Positions 45,765 through 54,224 of a DNA stretch of 64,000 bases are shown here, piece by piece (position 1 is the stretch's first letter; each line of letters opens with the position of its first letter). Both the position numbers and the translations under genes were made by a program. The DNA comes from Sodalis glossinidius str. 'morsitans' (GTDB lineage: Bacteria; Pseudomonadota; Gammaproteobacteria; Enterobacterales; Enterobacteriaceae). Where the stretch lies: the NCBI RefSeq assembly GCF_000010085.1, contig NC_007712.1, positions 2,418,001 to 2,482,000 of the forward strand, given 5' to 3'. Below the pieces are notes generated by a model, which saw only the letters and a program-made list of their open reading frames with translations, searched no databases and was not told where the DNA came from.

Positions 45765-47825
45765 TCAGGCAACCAGCACCGACCACGGGAAACCATACTG
45801 TCCGGTGGTGGTAGACAGACCTGGCTCATCCCCCTGACTCCAATGGTTGGCCCGATAATCGACGCCTTTATGGGAAACCAGGTTGCCTTCGGTGTAGATC
45901 TGAGTGGCTATCCACTGCTGATATTGCGAAGGGGTTTCCGGTTCATCCGGCGTTTCCGGCTGCTCGTCCGTGTCATCCTTTGGAACAACCGTTAACGCGA
46001 AAACAGCGGTTGCCCGCTCACCGCTTTCGTTCGTCACGGCGAGGGTTATGGATATGAGGGTATCCACGCTGACGTTAGGCAGCACTACCGCAGTCTGTTC
46101 GGCATGCGGCGCGGCGATGACGGCCCCCTGGGTGGCGGACCATTCATAGCAGGCGGCATTGACGGACTGCTGACCACAGAACAGTAACGAACTGCCCGCG
46201 AAAGCTTTAATCTCAACCTTGGCGACCGGTGCTGCCGCTGGTTTGTCAGGGGTATTCGGCTCATCCGGCTTGCCTTCATCCTCACCAGTGATATTAATCC
46301 CCTTGAAATAGAATGGACTCATATCGATGACCTTATCAACAATCGGACAGCCCAACCCTTCACGCGCTGCGTTGACCAGCAAGCCATTGTCGTAATCGAT
46401 GGTCCAGGTAAAAATACCGCCAAGACCTTTTTCAATCACATAGCGGGCTTTTTCCCTGACGCTACGCGGTGTATCAATGGAATGGAAAACCTTCGCCGTC
46501 GGGCTATACAGATAGTCGGCACAGGCGACATCATCGGTATAAACCTGGTAGCCATTGCGACCTGATTTATTTTCCAAATCGAGATAGTTATAAAGAACGT
46601 CATACCATTCAACACAACCTGACTCGAACGTGCCGACGGTGGTGTCATTACCTTCATAGGTGCCCTTCAGCGGCGAGAAAGAGCTGATTTCGGCACCTTT
46701 GGCGCTACGGGAATAACCAGCATAGCCCACATTAATGACGTCCGGATCCACCCCCTGTTCTAGCAGATAGGTCACCGCCTCTTCCAGGCTATAACTGGAA
46801 TGCTCAGTTTTATACAGATTGGTGTGATTCGTCAATCCTTCGTGCCACGGCGTACCAAAGAAGTCATAGGTCATAACGTTGATACCGTATAACCCGGCAG
46901 CTAACAGCCCTTTGATATTGGAATGTTGCAGGACGTCGACATTGGCGGACGAAGCGATACTGATTTTGATATCTTGCCGGTTATGGCTATTAAACGCCTG
47001 ACGCAGAGCAGCAATCAATTTTTGGTAATTCGCACCGTCTTCAGGGCCATGGGGGTTACCGGCACCTGCGGCATTCGGATATTCCCAGTCAATATCGATT
47101 TCAGAGAAGCTGGGGAAGCGTTGAAAGAAATCAACGATGCTGCTGACGAAAGTGTTGATCGCCTGGTCACTTTTGACCATTTCATGGAAGATTTCGCTCA
47201 TCGTCCAGCCGCCGACGCTGAAAGAAAGCGCAAGATCATGCCCTGCCAGCGCCGCTTTTTTCTTCAGAGCCAGTAGGGCGCCCAGCACCCCTTGCAGATT
47301 GGGGTGACTTTCTTTGAAGCAATCTTCCTGCGATCCGCCATTGTATGTAGTGCCGGGACCGAAGCCAAAATCTTTATAACTTGAAAAACCGTTGTTGAAG
47401 TAAGCCTGACAATCACCCCAGGGATCCAGAATGGTCATTTCATATTGCTTTTTCCCGGTCCACGCCGCGGCCTGCTCGATTTTATACTGATTGGCACCTT
47501 TATCGCCGACAATACCGGTAAATCCGAAAATAATTTTATCATAGGCGGTCGGGGATAATTGCGAGAAATCGACCCCGCGGCCACGACTCCCGACATCAAC
47601 GCTACCGGAGGGTGGCGATGATAATGCTCTGCCATCGTACTGTCCCCAGTCGGTATAATAGCCAAACACTTTTGGTTTGTTCTTGGTGTCGTATTTATTA
47701 TAAACGCGTTTCATCACCCGGGCAGAGGTATAGCTGTAGGCCGAATCATTGGTCTTAGGGTCAAAACCATCATACTGATATGACTCATCGCTATATTGGT
47801 CTTTCTGAATTAACTGACTGCTCAT
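45765..47825 (-). CDS. GH18 chitinase with C-terminal chitin-binding module
   Basis: 686 residues. The GH18 barrel runs from about 50 to 520: PKVFGYYTDWGQYD, ALSFSVGGWTMSEIFHEMV, catalytic DxxDxDxE as EIDIDWEYP with proton-donor Glu 248, and MTYDFFGTPWHEG. A PKD-like segment (about 545-620) and a CBM5/12 module (YQQWIATQIYTEGNLVSHKG, ANHWSQGDEPG) follow Pro/Glu/Thr-rich linkers. No signal peptide at the N-terminus (MSSQLIQKDQYSDESYQYDG), so export would need a non-Sec route; signal-less chitinases occur with insecticidal toxin complexes in Photorhabdus/Yersinia. Sodalis of tsetse is known for chitinase activity. Intact. Confidence 0.93.
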   Translation of the reverse strand: MSSQLIQKDQYSDESYQYDGFDPKTNDSAYSYTSARVMKRVYNKYDTKNKPKVFGYYTDWGQYDGRALSSPPSGSVDVGSRGRGVDFSQLSPTAYDKIIFGFTGIVGDKGANQYKIEQAAAWTGKKQYEMTILDPWGDCQAYFNNGFSSYKDFGFGPGTTYNGGSQEDCFKESHPNLQGVLGALLALKKKAALAGHDLALSFSVGGWTMSEIFHEMVKSDQAINTFVSSIVDFFQRFPSFSEIDIDWEYPNAAGAGNPHGPEDGANYQKLIAALRQAFNSHNRQDIKISIASSANVDVLQHSNIKGLLAAGLYGINVMTYDFFGTPWHEGLTNHTNLYKTEHSSYSLEEAVTYLLEQGVDPDVINVGYAGYSRSAKGAEISSFSPLKGTYEGNDTTVGTFESGCVEWYDVLYNYLDLENKSGRNGYQVYTDDVACADYLYSPTAKVFHSIDTPRSVREKARYVIEKGLGGIFTWTIDYDNGLLVNAAREGLGCPIVDKVIDMSPFYFKGINITGEDEGKPDEPNTPDKPAAAPVAKVEIKAFAGSSLLFCGQQSVNAACYEWSATQGAVIAAPHAEQTAVVLPNVSVDTLISITLAVTNESGERATAVFALTVVPKDDTDEQPETPDEPETPSQYQQWIATQIYTEGNLVSHKGVDYRANHWSQGDEPGLSTTTGQYGFPWSVLVA

Positions 47826-48124
47826 GTTAGTTACCTTACAAAGTTATTATGATTTAAGAGATATGTAATTTTAAAAACTAACCACGTTCACCTTTTGAAT
47901 GAGCTACCTTCCTCGTTATGAATAAAACTTACTTTGATTTGATATGGAGGGTATTTTATTAAAAATATAAACTTTATCAATGCACCGGTGTTGTATTGTG
48001 ATTTAATAAACCAGACTTGAAAAAGGCACTGCTTGACCTGTGAACGTTACATCACGGTAATGCCATTATGCAGGTTAACGACAAGGCGGCGGTTTCAAGT
48101 CCCTATAGGCGATACGGACGGGCG
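47826..48124. other. AT-rich upstream region of the chitinase gene
   Basis: A 300-base gap, strongly AT-rich at 47845-48010, holding the presumed chitinase promoter; AAGGTAACTAAC precedes the ATG on the minus strand as a weak ribosome site. No gene recognised. Confidence 0.4.
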
Positions 48125-48757
48125 TTACATCGCTATGGGGGTCACTCTGCCTGCGTGCGGTGACACGGCGGGCGCACGTTGTAAAATCAGGATAAACGGT
48201 TGGTTTGATACCTGAGCGCTCAGCCTCTTCAAGTTCTTTAAGCGTGATGTGATCTGACCTCCGCCAAAAGCCAGAAACTCGCCGGTACGCTGTATGACCG
48301 CCTTGTCGGTATCCAGATAAACCATGTAGGAGTTTCCCTCTGGATCCCGCACTTGCCAGGATGCCATCGGGTCAGAAATGAAAATGCATTCATCACAATG
48401 TTCAGACAGCGACGTGCTTTCTCGCGCTTGTTCCGACACCCGTCCCAGGGTTTGAATGCCTTTTTCTTTTGCAAGCTCATAGACCTTACCAATAGCTTCA
48501 CGGGTGGCGCCGGCGCCCACGCATAAATTACCGATACCGTATTGGACGATAGCACGGAAAATAATATGTTTGAACTTGTCGACAAGCGCTTGTTCGTCAT
48601 GATAGCCCAGAAAAGAAAAACCACTGAATACCATAACGTGTTTATTCCGGGTGATGTTATCGATCTTTATTTTTATTTCATCAGAAACAGGGGGAGGGGC
48701 ATTACTTAGGGTAGGAATGGAAGAGCATAGAATGTGATTATGTAGACTAAATAGCAT
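48125..48757 (-). CDS. Hypothetical protein, possible nucleotide-binding fold
   Basis: About 211 residues from ATG 48757 (MLFSLHNHILCSSIPTLSNA); an in-frame start at 48826 exists. The middle is well structured: HVMVFSGFSFLGYHDEQALV, GIGNLCVGAGATREAIGKVY, AKEKGIQTLGRVSEQARES and CDECIFISDPMASWQV. Alternating strands and helices with the Gly-rich VGAGATREAIGKVY suggest a Rossmann-like fold recalling LOG/TIR-like or transhydrogenase-like domains, but no family can be named. The last about 35 residues look degenerate, so the natural end may be frameshifted. Upstream of the chitinase, same strand. Confidence 0.55.
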   Translation of the reverse strand: MLFSLHNHILCSSIPTLSNAPPPVSDEIKIKIDNITRNKHVMVFSGFSFLGYHDEQALVDKFKHIIFRAIVQYGIGNLCVGAGATREAIGKVYELAKEKGIQTLGRVSEQARESTSLSEHCDECIFISDPMASWQVRDPEGNSYMVYLDTDKAVIQRTGEFLAFGGGQITSRLKNLKRLSAQVSNQPFILILQRAPAVSPHAGRVTPIAM

Positions 48758-49041
48758 GAGAGTCTCTCGGCCTATATTTACCAGGAGAATGCATGATAGA
48801 GAAAGCGGTTTTTTAAAGCAATGCAATCTTTAACCATCAATAGAAGTTTTGCTGTGCCTTGGGCGAAATTTATAACAATTCATTCGTATCGGTCTCATCC
48901 GTTTATTTCCCCATGAGCGAACGTCAGAAAAAGGGCATCGTTTCTTCTTGGGCTTACGGGTATTCGGGACAATGGCCTGGGCCAATCCCGCTATGACGTC
49001 CAGCGGGACGTCCGCCCTGGTAGAAAAAGGCCCAGCCTGCC
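48758..49041. other. Short region without recognisable gene
   Basis: No homologous frame on either strand. A KOPS octamer GGGGAGGG (48691-48698) lies just beyond its left edge, in the preceding gene. Confidence 0.35.
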
Positions 49042-49469
49042 TCAAGCCTGCTTACCATCAATCACCAGTAAAAACTCACAGTCCTCTTGCGCCGGGTTAT
49101 GGACTTTGGCGGCATAAAACATCGAATCACCGACGTTTAACCTGCTTACGGTTTCCCCTACCGTGACATCCACACAGCCCGTCAAAATATAAATATATTC
49201 TTTCACCGGCTGGGTATGGGCGACCAGCTCACTTTTTCCCTGTGGCCAGCATAGATAGTAGCCCTGGAATGTCTCTTCGCTGCCGGCAAACAGACGACAA
49301 AGACTGCCTTTCGCAGCGCTGTTTGCACCATTTCCTCCGTGACTAGCACCACCCCGACACCGGCGACGGCGGCAGCGAGCAGGCGGGTCCTATCGTCCAC
49401 GGTCAGATTTCCGCTGACAGGCAGGGTGACCCAGCGACCATCAATGTGAAATTGCCAGGGTTCAGCCAC
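49042..49469 (-). pseudogene. Fused relics of a LysR regulator and a cupin-type regulator
   Basis: The upstream part (49469 to about 49315) reads PWQFHIDGRWVTLPVSGNLT and RTRLLAAAVAGVGVVLVTEE, the effector domain of a LysR protein. It then shifts frame into LFAGSEETFQGYYLCWPQGK, HTQPVKEYIYILTGCVDVTV and GDSMFYAAKVHNPAQEDCEF, a C-terminal cupin domain as in XRE-cupin regulators, ending GKQA. Both DNA-binding parts are missing. Two deletion-fused relics. Confidence 0.72.
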
Positions 49470-49575
49470 GGATTTTCCAGGCCATCGCCAGCGGTTTGTT
49501 ACCTGTCATAACATAAACCATCATGATTCCCGTTAATTTTGTCAGCCATCACCATCGCAAGATGAGGTATAGAAC

Positions 49576-50129
49576 ATGACGGAACTCGCCCCTGGCGCGC
49601 TTACGTATTATCGAGGATAAACTTGCCATCTATGAACTTATCGCCTCGCACCCGCCCAGTGCAGATACCGCGCACAACGATTATACCGCCTCAGTCTATG
49701 TGCAAGAGGGCGTATTCGATCGCGGCCCCCAGCTCGAGGGCGCGCAGGGTCGAGGCGATCGCCGCCTTTACGCTCAAACCGGAGCACGAAGAAGCGATTC
49801 AAGGCGGGTTGGCACATTTTACCGGGTTGCCCCTTATCTTTCTAAACGGTGATAGCGCGGTGGTGATTTCCTATCTTCTGATTATACAGCTTGATCAGGA
49901 AGGTAAACGCCGCACGCTGGCTAATCACAGCACCTCAACCGGGTACAGAATACCACCGTGCCGTTGTCAATCGTTGGGAGCTAGAGCGTCATCAGGAGCA
50001 ATGGAAAATAAAACGCTGCACGCTATTGCCGGTAGATGGCGGGTCGTGTGTGCTCCGACTTTTGACCGACGGCTTGAACGAAGTACTGCACTCACGCGAC
50101 TGAACCGGCGCCGAGCAAGGAGAGAGTAA
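49576..50129 (+). pseudogene. SnoaL/NTF2-like protein relic 1
   Basis: With two frame corrections it reads RIIEDKLAIYELIASHPPSA, VYVQEGVFDRGPQLEG, LAHFTGLPLIFLNGDSAVVI, then HRAVVNRWELERHQEQWKIK and RCTLLPVDG. This is the cone-shaped SnoaL_4/ketosteroid-isomerase-like fold. Frameshifts lie near 49600, 49740 and 49950. Enzymatic role unknown. Confidence 0.65.
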
Positions 50130-50130
50130 A

Positions 50131-50543
50131 ATGCATTCATCCCATACTGATTACCGCAGGTTTCTTGAATCTCTTTTTTCCTCCATCGCCGCCCGCGCGG
50201 CTGGACGGCGGTTTTTTTGCCGCGCTGCATGACGATGTAGTGTTTAACTCCATGGGAACGTCACCCGTAGCCGGAACATATCACACGGTATACATGCCTA
50301 TCGCGAGCAGGTGATAAACAAGCTCGACTACAGGCTGGCCTCCTGGCCCCGTCCCGTCGTCGAATCGATCATCGTCGAGGGGAACATGGCTTGCCTGCAA
50401 TTTCATGCAGAAGAGGGAGTAATGGCGTAGACTTCAACATGCACTACTGCTAGGTAATACGCATGCGCAACGATAAAATCAGCGAAATCTGGGGTTATTA
50501 TGATGCAGTGAAAATGGCGGAGCTGTTCTCCAACAACCTATAA
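50131..50543 (+). pseudogene. SnoaL-like protein relic 2
   Basis: Starts MHSSHTDYRRF and in shifting frames continues FAALHDDVVFNSMGTSPVAG, INKLDYRLASWPRPVVESII, VEGNMACLQFHAEEGV and MRNDKISEIWGYYDAVKMAE. The pattern (hydrophobic pocket strand, xKIxEIWxYYD) fits SnoaL-like proteins. It follows relic 1 directly, so the two were probably an operon. Confidence 0.6.
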
Positions 50544-50887
50544 TGGCGGCTTACTCCGATCGGGCGCTGCACTTTATTTCCTCATTCTCTGTCCTGCGCC
50601 GGGCCCGGGCGCGTAATTGACCAAGCCAAATCCCTCCTTCCCTCGACGCCCGTTTCATCTCACTCGCTCAGAATAGGGCAACGCAGGATGAGCGGTAATC
50701 TCGCACAGTCATGTCAAATTCCCAATGCCTGACTATGTTGGCTGTCAGCTGCAAGGGGCCCTGTCTGGCTGCGCATCGCTGTGCTTGAAAAAAATATAAT
50801 CGAAATTTTATATAATTATTTAATTAATTATATTATTTTAAATAAACACTTGTTCTTGAGCATATTTGCCGACCATCGGGCGGTAAA
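50544..50887. other. AT-rich upstream region of the chaperone/effector pair
   Basis: No gene found. 50790-50855 is almost pure A/T, unlike the GC-rich surroundings, as expected for the promoter region of a horizontally acquired, H-NS-silenced operon. No distinct promoter can be fixed. Confidence 0.5.
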
Positions 50888-51370
50888 ATGTGCGAACTGA
50901 CCAGAGATAACGCGATGACTTTTTCTGAACTCCTACAATCACTCAATGCGGATGCGCATTTAAATATTAACGACGCACTGCAAAGCGGTGGCTGCACTAT
51001 TCGTTTCGACGATAATATCGATATTACGTTTGAAAATCATGACAGCCACGTGTATCTCTTTTCGCCGGTGATGCAAATTACCCAACCGCTGTCGGATGAT
51101 TTTTTTGCCTCTCTTTTGCAGATCCATTTATTCGGTATCGCCACACATCGCTGCTGGTTTGGCTACAACGCCGGCGGCCAGCGAATCATCCTCTTTTGCT
51201 TGATGGATTTAGCCCTGTTATCGGCAGAAGCCGCCCTGAAGTGCGTCGAAACGCTAATTGATCAAGCGCAATACTGGAAAGAGAATTTACCCCAAATAGG
51301 TCAGGCAACCCAGGCGTCATTATTGGATGCTTCCGCCGGCCAACGCTTTAAAAGGACCTTGACGCCATGA
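50888..51370 (+). CDS. CesT-family type III secretion chaperone
   Basis: About 150-160 residues, acidic. The order is that of CesT/SycE/SicP chaperones: helix FSELLQSLNADAHL, strands GGCTIRFDDNIDITFENHDS and HVYLFSPVMQITQPL, helix DDFFASLLQIHLFGIATHRC, strand WFGYNAGGQRIILFCLMDLA and final helix AALKCVETLIDQAQYWKENL. Either ATG 50888 or ATG 50915 (MTFSELLQSL) may be the start; the second fits homologues. Its stop overlaps the next ATG (ATGA), so both are co-translated. Such chaperones bind the N-terminal part of one effector, normally the adjacent gene. No type III apparatus gene is in this window. Confidence 0.8.
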   Translation: MCELTRDNAMTFSELLQSLNADAHLNINDALQSGGCTIRFDDNIDITFENHDSHVYLFSPVMQITQPLSDDFFASLLQIHLFGIATHRCWFGYNAGGQRIILFCLMDLALLSAEAALKCVETLIDQAQYWKENLPQIGQATQASLLDASAGQRFKRTLTP

Positions 51371-53139
51371 ATAATGCCACCATCGCCAAATTTGGCCTTC
51401 GTGTCCTCATTTATCGCTGCATGGACAGCAATAGCAAATTAAATGCCTTAACCAAACGCATCAGCCTGGGTTCAATTACACGAGACAAGCTGGCTAAAAA
51501 TATCATTTCCGATACGATCACGCTGGCGCAGCATTATGTCATAAGCAATAAGAGTTTAGGAAAACGTAGCGCAGAGATTGTTAATCAGGGCAGATCAGCG
51601 CTGTTCGATAATACCCGAGCGCAGGCCGAAAACGGGTTGGCGCCATTGGTTGATCTCATTTTACAATCTAAAGGGCAGGGTGAACTGGCGCGGAAAATCG
51701 CCGCCGGTATTACACACTATATCGGGCCGGCATTAATCCAGGATCATGGCGTGGAACGCGTGCTGGCCGCATTAACCAAATTTGACGGCGGCGAAAATGT
51801 TTTGCGTTTGGCGCTGGACAATGTTTTTACAGGCGTTACCGGCGGTAAAATGATTTCCGCCACATTCATGTCAGCGCTAAAACGCGCCATCTTGGACCGG
51901 CCTGAATTCCGGCAAAGTACCCATCTGCATGATATGGCCGCCTGGAAATTGTATCAGATATTGGCCCCTGAATCGAGTACGTTACCGCCGCCGCCAAAGG
52001 GTTTGCAGACTTTGGAGTTTGTGGTGAATCAGGTTCCCGGCATGGTGACCTCCGTATGCCAGCAGATCGATAATATTCAGCAATACTTGCAGTTGCCCTA
52101 TAGCGAAAAGGATCTGTCAGCCGTGTTCACCGAATACTGGCCGAGCGATCTGGTGGTGTCGGAAGACATCTCACCAAAAGATTTTGCCAGGGTGGTGATG
52201 ATGGGCCACGCCACCGATCAAAGCACTATCGTCAACCAAAATATCGATGCATTACCTAAGGGCATCCGCGAAACGCTGCAGCAGGATGCCGCCACCATCA
52301 GATCCTTATTGACCCGTCTACCCACCCCGGAAATTAAAGTGGCACAGAATTGGTCTGGCAACATCGAAGCGGTATCGGTACAGCTTGCGAGTGCACATCC
52401 GCCGTCGGCGCAATTGCAGAATTATATTGATACTGAATTCCGCGTCCCGGTACACCATCCTCAAGAAGTCAATACCTTGGTGGCGGACGGTGAATTCATC
52501 AAATTATTGGATAAAGGCATTAATCTAAAAATAGATAACAGCCACCTGAATTACGGCCGTTGGCTTACCGACATGGGGAGTCAATTCATCGCCCAGGCAA
52601 AAAACAGCTGGATGGGTCAAACAGGGCTATCGCCACTAAAACAGCGGCAATTAGAACAATTGTCCAATATGGTAGACAACAATCCCATGAGTCTGCTGGC
52701 ATTGAGCCGTTATTTAATTCCTGAAAGCATTGGCCCACGCATACAGGACCAGGTTTTTGATCAGTTTAACCACCAACCGCCGGATCTTATCTGCGTGGAT
52801 AACGTATGGATGAAGGTGGGCAAACCGGAGGTCAGTTTTGAGGTGAGTAAGCGTCAGGGCGTAGATATTGCTATTGGCTTGAAATGGCCCGTGGCGGAAT
52901 TTGGCGATGCAGTCGATACCTTATCAGCCGCTAACCAGCAGCAAAGCTATATATCATCTACGGTTAACGTCAACATGTTGTTTAATAAACACGGCCTTGA
53001 AAAAGAGCGGTTAACCATTTCCGATACCCATCTCATGTTGCAGGATAGATTAGTTTTCGGTTCGCCTCACGAACAGGAACCCCTTGTTCCCTTGTTGACG
53101 CGAGGCATGTTACAAAAGTTATGCCCATTTTTAATTTAA
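51367..53139 (+). CDS. Candidate type III effector, 590 residues, family unknown
   Basis: Overlaps the chaperone gene by four bases. Predominantly helical, soluble, no signal peptide or membrane helix. Regions: N-terminal likely secretion/chaperone-binding part (1-100), a helical block with HYIGPALIQDHGVERVLAAL and LDNVFTGVTGGKMISATFMS, a Pro-rich hinge (STLPPPPKGLQT, about 200), YWPSDLVVSEDISPKDFARV, and a C-terminal block DLICVDNVWMKVGKPEVSFE with VAEFGDAVDTLSAANQQQSY. I recognise no catalytic motif. Base composition is more AT-rich than core neighbours. Its last codons and TAA lie inside the dif site. Effector role is inferred from the chaperone. Confidence 0.65.
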   Translation: MNNATIAKFGLRVLIYRCMDSNSKLNALTKRISLGSITRDKLAKNIISDTITLAQHYVISNKSLGKRSAEIVNQGRSALFDNTRAQAENGLAPLVDLILQSKGQGELARKIAAGITHYIGPALIQDHGVERVLAALTKFDGGENVLRLALDNVFTGVTGGKMISATFMSALKRAILDRPEFRQSTHLHDMAAWKLYQILAPESSTLPPPPKGLQTLEFVVNQVPGMVTSVCQQIDNIQQYLQLPYSEKDLSAVFTEYWPSDLVVSEDISPKDFARVVMMGHATDQSTIVNQNIDALPKGIRETLQQDAATIRSLLTRLPTPEIKVAQNWSGNIEAVSVQLASAHPPSAQLQNYIDTEFRVPVHHPQEVNTLVADGEFIKLLDKGINLKIDNSHLNYGRWLTDMGSQFIAQAKNSWMGQTGLSPLKQRQLEQLSNMVDNNPMSLLALSRYLIPESIGPRIQDQVFDQFNHQPPDLICVDNVWMKVGKPEVSFEVSKRQGVDIAIGLKWPVAEFGDAVDTLSAANQQQSYISSTVNVNMLFNKHGLEKERLTISDTHLMLQDRLVFGSPHEQEPLVPLLTRGMLQKLCPFLI

Positions 53140-53161
53140 CATAATCTACATTATGCGTACT
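53134..53161 (-). promoter_or_regulatory. dif site (XerCD chromosome dimer resolution)
   Basis: On the minus strand the left (XerC) arm reads AGTACGCATAA, the centre TGTAGA and the right (XerD) arm TTATGTTAAAT. Against E. coli dif the XerD arm is identical (11/11), the XerC arm has two changes and the centre one: 25 of 28 bases agree. It lies in the interval between a dcp relic and fnr, which in E. coli also contains dif. It contains the stop codon of the preceding gene. Confidence 0.9.
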
Positions 53162-53423
53162 AACTAATGACGCTTAAAAATGCTATCCGGAGGGATGGAT
53201 GAAGTCCCTCCGCTACGCTGGTTATGGCGTCTCCCCTGGCGGCTTATGACAAACCGCTAACGATGACGAATGCCGGGTGGGAATTTGGCCGGCGCGGGAA
53301 AAGCCCTGTCCCGGGCAGCGCTTGCCTGGAAATCCGGCGCGCTATGCCGGCATTATCCTACAACAGGCCGGCACCCGCGCTTTTTTCGGGTGCCGGGCCC
53401 GCATTCACGGCGTGGGGAAATAC
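53162..53423. other. Region right of dif without a clear gene
   Basis: Frames of 60-140 codons exist here on the plus strand, but they extend antisense into the nitrilase gene and show no family features. Confidence 0.35.
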
Positions 53424-54221
53424 TTACCGATAATTTTCGGGCTGCCGGTCAGCCAAATAAGGCAAGGTGTGGCGAATGGCCGACTGAACTTGCTTATCGA
53501 TGGTATGATAAAGGATTTGCTCTGCGTGTTCCGTCGCTCTTGCCATTACTTGACCACGTGGGTTGAGTATTTGACTACCGCCAAACAGCTGGCAATCACC
53601 CTCTCTGCCCCAGCGATTGACCGCGGCCAAATAAATAGTATTTTCCAGCGCCCGGCAAGGGCCGTTAATATACCATATATCCTTGTCCTTTTCAGGCCAG
53701 GCAGATAACAAGAGCAAAGAGTCGGCCTGTTTGAGCGTCAGACTACGAGCGACTTCGGGGAATCCCGCGTCATAACATATCATACCGCCGATGCGTCCGA
53801 GGGGGGTATCAAATACCCGAAGTTGTTGGCCGGGCGTGAACCAGCGTTTTTCTTCCTGGATAAGATGCATTTTTCTAAATACCCCTAACCAGCTTTCCTG
53901 CCCCGGCAACCAGACGCCTGCGGCATTATAAACGGCGTCTGTTTGCATATCGCGTTCAATGAAACCGCAAACAATAATGACCCCCAGCTCTGTTGCCAGC
54001 GCGCTGAACATCCGGTTTGTTTCACCCTGTCGTGTTTCGCTCAATGCATGATATTCAGGGCCCAATAGCGTGGGTGCATAGCCGGTCGTCGCCAATTCAG
54101 GAAAACAAATGAGCTGGGCCCCTTCTTTTTTAGCGGTATGGCAAAATGTCTGCAACCGTTCGAGATTTCTCCGTTTTTCACCCAAATAGGCATCTGTTTG
54201 TACTAAAGCTAATGTAAACAA
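53424..54221 (-). CDS. Nitrilase-superfamily carbon-nitrogen hydrolase
   Basis: 265 residues. The Glu-Lys-Cys triad is visible: Glu42 in ICFPELATTGY, Lys117 in FRKMHLIQEEKRW, Cys149 in GGMICYDAGFPE. A late LAAVNRWGREGDCQLFGGSQ is typical of omega-amidase, carbamoylputrescine or N-carbamoyl amidohydrolase branches; substrate not decidable. It lies three bases after the NCS1 permease stop on the same strand, so both are surely one operon and the substrate is probably what the permease imports. Intact. Confidence 0.88.
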   Translation of the reverse strand: MFTLALVQTDAYLGEKRRNLERLQTFCHTAKKEGAQLICFPELATTGYAPTLLGPEYHALSETRQGETNRMFSALATELGVIIVCGFIERDMQTDAVYNAAGVWLPGQESWLGVFRKMHLIQEEKRWFTPGQQLRVFDTPLGRIGGMICYDAGFPEVARSLTLKQADSLLLLSAWPEKDKDIWYINGPCRALENTIYLAAVNRWGREGDCQLFGGSQILNPRGQVMARATEHAEQILYHTIDKQVQSAIRHTLPYLADRQPENYR

Positions 54222-54224
54222 TGG

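Noticed and set aside
50815..50842. A second dif-like site upstream of the chaperone gene (TTATTTTAAAT against the XerD arm)
   Set aside because: The XerC half does not match, the region is almost pure A/T so matches arise by chance, and its orientation is opposite to the real dif, whereas an integrated Xer element would give direct repeats.
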